From Ailanthus altissimus (Eukaryota > Streptophyta > Magnoliopsida > Sapindales > Simaroubaceae): DNA of 64,000 bases. Numbering within the stretch: position 1 is the stretch's first letter; each line of letters starts with the position of its first letter. Positions 56,778 to 64,000 of this stretch are shown piece after piece. The position numbers were made by a program, and so were the translations under genes. The notes under the pieces were generated by a model. That model did no database searches, was not told the origin of the DNA, and saw only the letters and a program-made list of their open reading frames with translations. The stretch spans positions 14,756,001 through 14,820,000 of the forward strand of contig OX327702.1 of NCBI GenBank assembly GCA_946807835.1. The letters are read 5' to 3'.

Positions 56778-58926
56778 TGTTAAGGTCGGTACTTACGTGC
56801 CATCCCTGAATGTACATATAATTGTATATTTATACAAGTGTACATTCTCATTAAATCGCTAATACTAATTTATATTATACTATGCAATGTAATGTTACAG
56901 ACATTGTACGACCTGAAGGAGTTCAGATCAGATCTAAAGGAGTTTAGATAAGGGCTCATAGTTAGCCACGCTGAAAGATATAAATGCTAAATGTTAACAC
57001 AGCTAAGTGTTAGCTGGTTATAATACTTAGTAGATCCTAGAGTTGGAGCTTTGTTTGTAATGAGACATAAACTTAGGAATATACCAGTAACTGCATAGTT
57101 GCAAGAGTTACAATCGGGTGCCAGGAAATGCTAGTTATGCAAGTATGTTCTCAAATAATTATCTCTGATCTATTTCTGCCGATGCGGGTCTGTCGGTGGA
57201 TATTTTCAATATAGATCAGCATACGTCGTACTAATAAGGTATAGATGGTTGTTCCTAGCCAACTATGAGCTCAGAGCTCGTATTGGTATATGGGTATCTA
57301 GTTAGGACTGGATATGGGACAGACTCACGAGGGCCTCCGATAGATACCCTATGTAACCGTCAACGGAGGGTCCTCTCGAGTTGAGTAGTATACGTGGTCT
57401 TTTGACTTGAGTGCCATAGTGGGCTTGTAAGTGATTCACCATACTTTGGTTCTACACATGCTACAGACCTTTCATGGTGTAACTGCTGGGTGTCGCTGGG
57501 TATGGTCCGATGCTTATGGAGTCCGGTGCGTATAGATATAGGATATGTCAGCTCACATAGGGAGTTTGATATCCAGATGCTTTGAGGCTATATTTTAGAA
57601 AGTCTTGTGGCCATAAGCATTAATCTTAGGAAAGAGTTCCATCAGGGTAGAACAATATGGCAAACGATTTTGCACATATTGTTCATTGAGATACTAGTAT
57701 AGAGATAAGACATGGATGAGCACTAGGGGATTTGACGTTGATAATCTATATCCTCGGACATCCAGGATATCATGACGGAAGGACTATACGTATGCGTCAG
57801 CTTGTATAGTTCAATGTGCTGATTTGTAATATCCGTGACGTGTGCATGGGGCATTGCTCACGGACTCATGAAATAGTTTCATTTAACGAATCGGGCGTGG
57901 ACCTAGGGAGTCTCGCGATATGGAGTGTGCTCATTGTGCACTGAGGTAGCGTGCAGGATTAAATTATTTAATCCAACAATATTCAACACTACCAGGGAAA
58001 TGCGTGCATGTCTGTATTTAAGTGTTAAATTCAACAATTAGTTAATAATAATTATTTACTAATTATATATGAACACGTGGTGCATTATGGACCTTCGGTT
58101 GAGTTTACCCAAGTGTGAGATTTGGTGGGATCCACTAAGGTGTATACTTGGTAACTATTTATGAGAGGTAAAATGATCATTTAACATATTGATTATTTAA
58201 TTGTTAAATAATCAAAATATATCATTATTTTATTATATTATATATTATTATATTATATAATATAATATTTACATTATTATTATATTTGGGTGCCAAATAG
58301 TTGGCACCCATTATTATTATATTATTATTATTATATAATATATTATATTATTATTTTATTATATATATATAATGAGATGGTGTGTGAAATTGGAGATTTG
58401 AGAAAGTGTGTGCATTTTGCTAAGAATGAGAAGTGTGCGTGTTTTTGGGAGAAACGAAAAATGGAGAAGAAAAAAGAGAGAAGGAAATGGCACCGAAAAA
58501 AAAAAGAAGAAAAAAAGAGAAAAAAATAAAATTGTTTCATTTTTTCTATTGTGCCAAATAAAGTAATTGTGAATTGCTTCATTTTTCATTTTCTATCCTT
58601 TTAGAGAGAAGGAAGAAAACACACTACTGACCTTTTTGGGTTTAAAAGTTAAACCCAGTGCTATATATAGGGCTGCTATTCTAGCTTAGCAAGCTCACTA
58701 TGTTGGTGACTAGAATTGCCTATGAGTTGGTCTCCATGCGGACTCTGAAGAAATACGTGTATAATGTTACACGTTAAGGTGAGTTCTGAATCTTTACTAA
58801 TATATTTATTTATTGTGTTTATTGTATAATTTACGCTTTCGCCGAGTTAAATTCAAATGTGATACGTATTTTAGGCAATAGACACAATTGAACATACATA
58901 CACCCACGTGTATTAGATCCCCAACA
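56778..58926 (+). repeat. copia-3 3' LTR
   Basis: It starts TGTTAAGGTCGGTACTTACG and ends AGATCCCCAACA (2149 bp). It has the GTGACGTGTGCATGGGGCAT block near 57834-57853 and the palindrome near 58288. Open frames at 58290-58589 on both strands arise from a purine-rich AAAAAGAAGA stretch. Confidence 0.92.
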
Positions 58927-59566
58927 GAAAGGTCTTCTAAGGATAATAGGGATCTCCTTGTCTTCTTTCATGTTTAAGATAATAAAATCTGCATAGAAGA
59001 TGAACTTATCCACCTTTACTTGCACGTTCTCTATGATTTCTTTCACGTAGGTGAGAGATCAATCAACAAGTATGAGTGTGAAATTTATGGGTTTTTCTTC
59101 TCTCAAACCTAACTTGTTATGGACAAGAGAGGCATAAGATTACTACTCATTTCTAGATCGTATAGATCTTTTTTAAAGTCGTGATTTCTAATTGAGCACG
59201 GTATGGTAAAACCTTAAGGATCATTGAACTTAGGATGTAGCTTCTTTTAAAGGATGGCGCCACACTCCTCTGTTATTGCTATGGTCTCATAAATTTATAG
59301 TCTCGTTTTCTTTGAAAGGATGCTCTTTATAAACTTGACGTAGCTAGGCATTAGTTCAAGTGCATCTGCAAAAGGAATATTAATATAGACTTTTTAAAAT
59401 TTTCAAAAAATTTAGAAAATTGCTTATCTATTTTTTTCTTTTGCAGTCTCTGAAGGAATGGTGTAGAAGGAATGCTTGACTGTATGGGCTGTTTCTACAC
59501 ATTGGTACTAGTATTTGCTACTAAAATTCCATTTTTCTGTACTTGTATACTAGTTTCTGTACTTGG
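58927..59566 (-). pseudogene. Athila-D protease and gag end, N-terminal part
   Basis: From about 59450 leftwards the minus strand reads FLQRLQKKKIDKQFSKFFEN, FKKVYINIPFADALELMPSY, VKFIKSILSKK, TEECGAIL, KLHPKFNDP and DLEMSSNLMPLLS, then an open stretch (59046-58927) with VQVKVDKFIFYADFIILNMK and EDKEIPIILRRPF. This is the classic gag-protease junction and protease of Athila elements. The catalytic D-[TS/L]-G-A site appears as DLEM, so activity is lost. It breaks off exactly after RRPF where copia-3 inserted; the continuation is at 50329. Confidence 0.9.
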
Positions 59567-62500
59567 TGTTGGGATTTGTACTTACGTGTCATCCATTTTA
59601 TGTATAAATATTTTCTTTATGTTTATACTATTATTATTTGAATATATCACTAATTATTTTATATATATATATGGTAAGATGCTTGTAATGTTTTAAACAT
59701 TGTATGATCTGAAAGAGTTCAGATCTGATCTAAAGGAGTTTAGATCATTGCTAAGAGTTAGAAACGCTGAAAGTTATAAATGCTAAAAGTTAGCACTAAT
59801 AAGAGTTACCGGGTTATAAGAGTTAGCAAAATCTAAAGAGTTAGAGCCTTGTCTAAAATAGGACAAAGACCTAAGAATATATTAGTAATGATATAGTTGC
59901 AAAAGAGTTACAAATGGTGCTAGGAAATGTTGTTATGCAAATATGTTCTTAAACTTAATGTTCCTGATCTATCTTCACTAATTCGGGTCTGTCAGTGAAG
60001 ATCGTATTTTATATATATCGGTGTATGTCTATATCTGGATAGTCCAAATGGTTAGTCTTAGTAGACCATTATTTTAGTGGATACTCGTATAGAGATACAA
60101 GTATTCAGTAAGGACTGAATATTGAACAGACTCACAAATATCTCCAATAGGCATCCCATAAAGTCGTCAATAGAGGATCTTTTGAGTTGAGTAGTATTCG
60201 TGGTCCTTACACCTGAGTGCCACAATGGACTTGTGAGTGATCCACCATACTTTGGTTCTACACATGTTAGATACCTTTCATGGTCTGACCACTGGGTGTC
60301 GCTGGGTATGGTCTGATGCTCATGGAGTCCGGTATGTATAGATATGAGATCCATCAACTCAATTGGGTGAGCAAAATATCCTGAAGCTCTAAGATTGTAT
60401 TTCAGAAAGTCTTATGGCCATAAGCAGTAATACCCAAGAAATTAGTTTAATCCTCGGGATAAATAATATCGAAAAAGTGTTTACGGATATTATTTATTGA
60501 GATACAAATCTAGAGATAAGTTTATGGTTGAGGATGTGGAGACTTGACGGCGTTGATCTATATCTCTGCTCTTCTAGGATATCTATGATGAAATGATTTT
60601 ATGAATATGTTATAACCTCAACTTGTATGATCTAATGCGTCATTGATAAGGGCAAAATTGTCATATATTTCCTCATGTTTTTATTATTGATATTTTATTA
60701 TTTTATGAGAATAGATGTCTATTTATGTGCATTATTGTTATTTATAGGGACTTGAACGAAATTTAAAGAAAGAACGCAAAAGGAGCGAAAACAGGGACTA
60801 AAATGCAAAGTTTTCAAAGTATGTGTCCATCGCCCCAGCGCCACAAGGATTTTCGCCCCAGCGGTGAAATAATGATCGAAATAAGAAAGACAACCCAAGA
60901 GCACCAAGAATACAGAGCACGAGTCTTGGAGAGCAATATGAGCTTAATTGAAGCATCTTTAGAGAGAGATACAAGACGTTCTTCAGCATCAAGAGTTCCT
61001 AGGCAGCGCAATTAAGAGCAATTCGATGTCTATATCGGTTTGCTAATAATTGTATCATGATTTATAATTATTTTTACTGTTGTTCTCTTATAGCCATGAG
61101 CTAACTTGTTTTCTAGGGTTAATATTTGAACTCAATATGTGCGCTTAAATTGCCATATCTTTTAATATTTAATAAACTTAGTCATTTATTATTTAAATTA
61201 CTTGTGTTTAATGCTTCAATATATCTGGCCAATATATGGTGAATGAATTGGTAATATTATTGATAAACTCGAAAGAGGAATCATAATATTTAGACCTAGG
61301 TAATTTGATGCATGATTGTAGAGTAACATTCAATGTTGCATATGCAAGTTTCAATTTAGGATAGGAATATACCTAATTGGCATGTATGATCAATAAGACC
61401 TAATCTTAATGAATCTTAATTTATTACAAGTACCATAGGAATATAGGTATTTGGTAAATTAAGGTATACTTGCATGACCTTGGAAGAGGCTTGTGAATAC
61501 ATTAGTGTCTTGATCAATAATAAAGACTAAGTGAGTTAAATATTAGAGGATTAATCATTAGAAACATATTGAGGGATAATATTAATCCTAGGTTTTCTCT
61601 ACGTTGCTATCTTTAAATCTCATTGCATTGTGTTTTGCTTTTGTATTTCTTACATTCATTCTTAGATTTTTATTTTTCTGAATAATTATTAGGAAGATAT
61701 AATTTTAGTAATTGGTTAAAAAGAAAGAATTATCCCTGTGGGTTCGACATCCGACTTATTTAGTCTCTTTATTACTTGCATACGATAGTGTATACTTGCG
61801 CTTAATTTATGATATAGAAATATCGCATCAGTCATTTTGTAATATCCGTAACATGTGTGTGGGACATTGTTCACAGACATATGAAATAGTTTCATATGAC
61901 AAATCGGGCATAAACCTAAAGAGTCTCACAATATGAAGTGTACTCGTTGTACACTGGGGTAGCGTATTGGATTGAACAATTAATCCGAGAAATTTTAGCA
62001 AAGTGAAAATATGTTTCAAGGTTCTTTATGTTATACACTTGTCAATACTTAAATGTAAAATACATTATTAGTTTGCAATAGTTGTTAACCAATAGGAAAT
62101 TAACAAGTGGCACAATCTTGCTCCATAAATGATTTACCATATATTTACCTACTTACCTTGTTTGGTAAATACTAATAAGGTAAATATCTTTATTCAAAAA
62201 TAGTTTTTGAATTATTAATAATTTATTTATTAATGAATTAATATTATTAATTAGAATAAGTGGCAAACACCATTTTGTAATAGAGTAAGCACTTGTTATT
62301 AATAATATCAATTGTTGGCCACTTAGAAATACAAAAATGGAGCACTTGTGAAGTGGTGTAATCACTTAGTATTGTTTAATGCACATTTGCTTTCTAATCA
62401 ATTGAATCATATGGATGATACAATTATAGATGGCCTATGCTAATTTGATTATTATTTGTAATGGCAAACATAGCTAAGTAGTGGTGGAGCACTAAGAGAA

Positions 62501-63114
62501 GCAATCAATTTTTACATTAAACCAAAAATTGAAAAAGTTCAATTTGTGTCTGAGAGAGAGTGTAAGAATTTGGTGAAGGAAGAGAAGAAAGAGTTGAGAG
62601 AATTTGTTGAGTGTTCTCAAAGTGTTGAGAGAGTTTGCAAAGTCTTAACAAAAGGTTCATAACAAAGATTTGTAAGGAACTATAGACAAAGCACTTAAGT
62701 CTTCTCATCTTTTGCAAGAAATAAATTATAAGGACCAAATTGTTTTAAGTGTTAAAACACCCATTACTGAAAATTCGTGGCTGTCATTCTAGCTTCACAA
62801 TCCCACCCGTTTAAGTTGTGAACTAGAATTGTACAACAGAATACTTCAAGGTGAGCTTAACAAATTGAAGCTTGGAGTTCTTAAAAAATTGTAAAGCTAC
62901 CTTCAAAACTGAGTAGGTTATTTACTTACAATTCATTTTATATCATGTATGTGAAAATATATATGAGATATATATATATGTGTGCTTGGATGATCATACA
63001 TGAAAATATATGCTTGAGTATGTTATATAGTGTATAACATGTATGTATACTTCCACTGCGTATTTAATTTTTAAAATTATACGTATCTCTACACATCACA
63101 CACTAAATCTAACA
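59567..63114 (+). repeat. copia solo LTR split by an Athila solo LTR
   Basis: It starts TGTTGGGATTTGTACTTACG and ends CTAAATCTAACA. Both flanks are CTTGG (59562-59566 and 63115-63119), a perfect duplication. Without the nested LTR it is about 2.36 kb. The conserved block GTAACATGTGTGTGGGACAT is at about 61848-61867, just right of the nested element. Confidence 0.92.
60644..61830 (+). repeat. Athila-type solo LTR
   Basis: TGATAAGGGCAAAATTGTCA at the start and GAAATATCGCATCA at the end (1187 bp, TG...CA). Flanks are GTCAT (60639-60643) and GTCAT (61831-61835), a perfect duplication. It contains CCCTGTGGGTTCGACATCCG near 61735-61754, the block typical of the end of Athila LTRs, and GCCCCAGCGCCACAAGG near 60830. 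The small ORFs at 60719-61015 are composition effects of a GC-richer patch. Confidence 0.9.
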
Positions 63115-64000
63115 CTTGGTTCAATAGAATTTTCTGTACCTTTCTACTACCCATCTTTTGTGTCTGCACTTTCTGGACCACTTTGCTATTTATATTCAAT
63201 TTTTGCAATTGGTTGGCACTTTTATATCCTTTGGGGAAAGGATATTGGTGGTCTATATGGTTGTACTTCTTGTTGTACCACATATCATTCTCTTTCACAC
63301 TTGATGGTGGTGGTTTGGATATGTTTTTATGTAGGATCTTACCACTCCTCAAGTTAATGGCTTGACATTACTCTATATTTCCTCTTAGATTTGCAGTATG
63401 TATTAGTAGAGTGCCTTGAGGTTACTTATTAATGGCTGTAGCAAGTTATCCCATTTAGACCTCTAAGTTCTTCAAGGTTACTGAATGATTCTACATAATG
63501 GATTCATTTGATTTCATATAATGTATGAACATGTCTTCAAATGATGGTTTCTTCTTTTGTAGTGGCTAAAATCTTAGAGGATTTAATGGTTTAGATGATT
63601 CTCCTTAGTTGTTACACCAAGAGAAGTTAGGATGATCTCTCCACCCTAGATTATAAAATTTTGATTATGGGTTGGTTGTTACACCAAGAGAAGTTAAGAT
63701 GATCTTTTCACCTAAGATTGTAGAAATTTGAATATAGGTTAGGTTGTTGTCGGTTAAAATTGCCCACAAAATTTGCTATCTCTATGCACCACCTATTCAT
63801 ATGGTTATCACCACAAAAATTGCATGTCACTTTTTAGATTTTGACCATGTTCAATGTATCAAACTGCTTAGATAAAGTATTGGTGTTCACTGCCAATGCA
63901 TTGAATGCATTAATCTTATATATATCAATGACTCTCTTGGGTGTAACTCTCTCAGTTATAGATCATACGCCTCATCGGTAGACTTATTCATTAAAGCTCC
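63115..64000 (-). pseudogene. Athila-D gag remnant with zinc knuckle
   Basis: From 64000 leftwards the minus strand reads GALMNKSTDEAYDL, then a stop, and LREL (the Athila GxxxNKTxDEAYDLLE region). CNFCGDNHMNRWC (near 63780-63830) is a CX2CX3HX4C-type knuckle, followed by VGNFNRQQPNLYSNFYNLR and HLNFSWCNNQ. After a 67-bp duplication come VTLKNLEV and QLATAINK, QGTLLIHTANLRGNIE, CQAINLRSGKILHKN and a lysine-rich linker. This is the C-terminal half of Athila gag leading into the protease at 59566. The N-terminal half is beyond the window. Several stops. Confidence 0.88.
63609..63742 (-). repeat. 67-bp tandem duplication in Athila-D gag
   Basis: TTGTTACACCAAGAGAAGTT starts at 63609 and again at 63676, with matching text for most of 67 bp and about 10 differences. 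It falls in the Asn/Pro/Trp-rich part of gag (HLNFSWCNN). 67 is not a multiple of 3, so it shifts the frame. Confidence 0.85.

Larger units (their letters stand above)
50330..58926 (+). mobile_element. Complete Ty1/copia element with 2.15-kb LTRs (copia-3)
   Basis: Two LTRs (50330-52498 and 56778-58926), a primer-binding site, a long leader, small gag, pol remnants and a polypurine tract are present. Flanks are AAAAG on the left (50325-50329) and GAAAG on the right (58927-58931), a 5-bp duplication with one change. It interrupts the Athila-D protease on the opposite strand exactly after the conserved RRPF segment. Coding regions have many stops. At 8597 bp it is the founder-type copy of the LTR family that left solo LTRs at 19460, 31740, 38951 and 59567. 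Confidence 0.93.
38481..64000 (-). mobile_element. Ty3/gypsy Athila-like element (Athila-D), internal region
   Basis: Read right to left: gag (64000-63115), protease (59566-58927 continuing 50329-50130), a pol-terminal motif (49873-49816), 3' non-coding region (49800-48608 and 38950-38481) and 3' LTR from 38480. Three large insertions split it: copia solo LTR 59567-63114, complete copia element 50330-58926, and copia solo LTR 38951-48607. RT, RNase H and integrase are missing altogether between 50130 and 49873, so this was a deleted, non-autonomous copy before or after the insertions. The 5' LTR is outside the window. Confidence 0.8.

Noticed and set aside
58290..58589. Lys/Glu-rich plus-strand frame and Phe-rich minus-strand frames
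   Set aside because: Purine-rich stretch of the copia-3 LTR; the equivalent frame in the other LTR (51918-52136) differs, so there is no conserved protein.
63043..63357. 104-codon plus-strand frame with hydrophobic stretches
   Set aside because: Antisense to the Athila gag linker and crosses the end of a solo LTR; apparent membrane segments are a by-product of Lys/Asn codons on the other strand.

Overview
The window looks like eudicot plant nuclear DNA from a heterochromatic, repeat-dense region. It is AT-rich, I found no intact host gene, and almost every recognisable protein segment belongs to a decayed LTR retrotransposon (Ty1/copia, Ty3/gypsy Athila-like, Ty3/gypsy chromovirus). Coding remnants carry stops and frameshifts. 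Primer-binding sites match plant elements (initiator-Met tRNA for copia, Asp-tRNA-like for Athila).

Layout. 1-3765: 5' part of a copia element on the minus strand. 3766-7365: remnant of a 'putative plant transposon protein' (PTP-like) element, plus strand. 7366-15797: second copia element of the first family, plus strand, flanked by two LTRs, the right one truncated and carrying an insert. 15931-24556: Athila-like element, plus strand, with gag, RT, RNase H and integrase remnants. Its integrase is split by a copia solo LTR (19460-21552). Between pol and the 3' polypurine tract it holds a 117-codon open frame and a decayed intronless copy of a LONELY GUY (LOG) cytokinin-activating enzyme gene. 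24557-27984: 5'-truncated chromovirus with integrase, chromodomain-like C-terminus and a 3' LTR. 27985-34760: two more PTP-like remnants on opposite strands, with a minus-strand LTR and a copia solo LTR.

34760-64000 is one old minus-strand Athila-like element (gag and protease at the right, 3' end and LTR at the left) opened by at least four nested insertions: a chromovirus solo LTR (35502-38256, repeats ATGGT); a copia solo LTR (38951-48607, ATAAA) containing a 7.3-kb CACTA DNA transposon (40021-47315, ACA); a complete copia element with two 2.15-kb LTRs (50330-58926); and another copia solo LTR (59567-63114, CTTGG) containing an Athila-type solo LTR (60644-61830, GTCAT). The CACTA element carries fragments of at least two host genes, a SOF1/DCAF13-type WD40 exon and a GatA amidotransferase fragment, plus a 164-bp hAT-type MITE.

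Nothing here forms a pathway. The biology is transposon stratigraphy plus host-gene capture by two different transposon classes (LOG in or beside an Athila element; GatA and DCAF13 in a CACTA element). All identifications come from reading translations and repeat ends by eye; no database search was possible.
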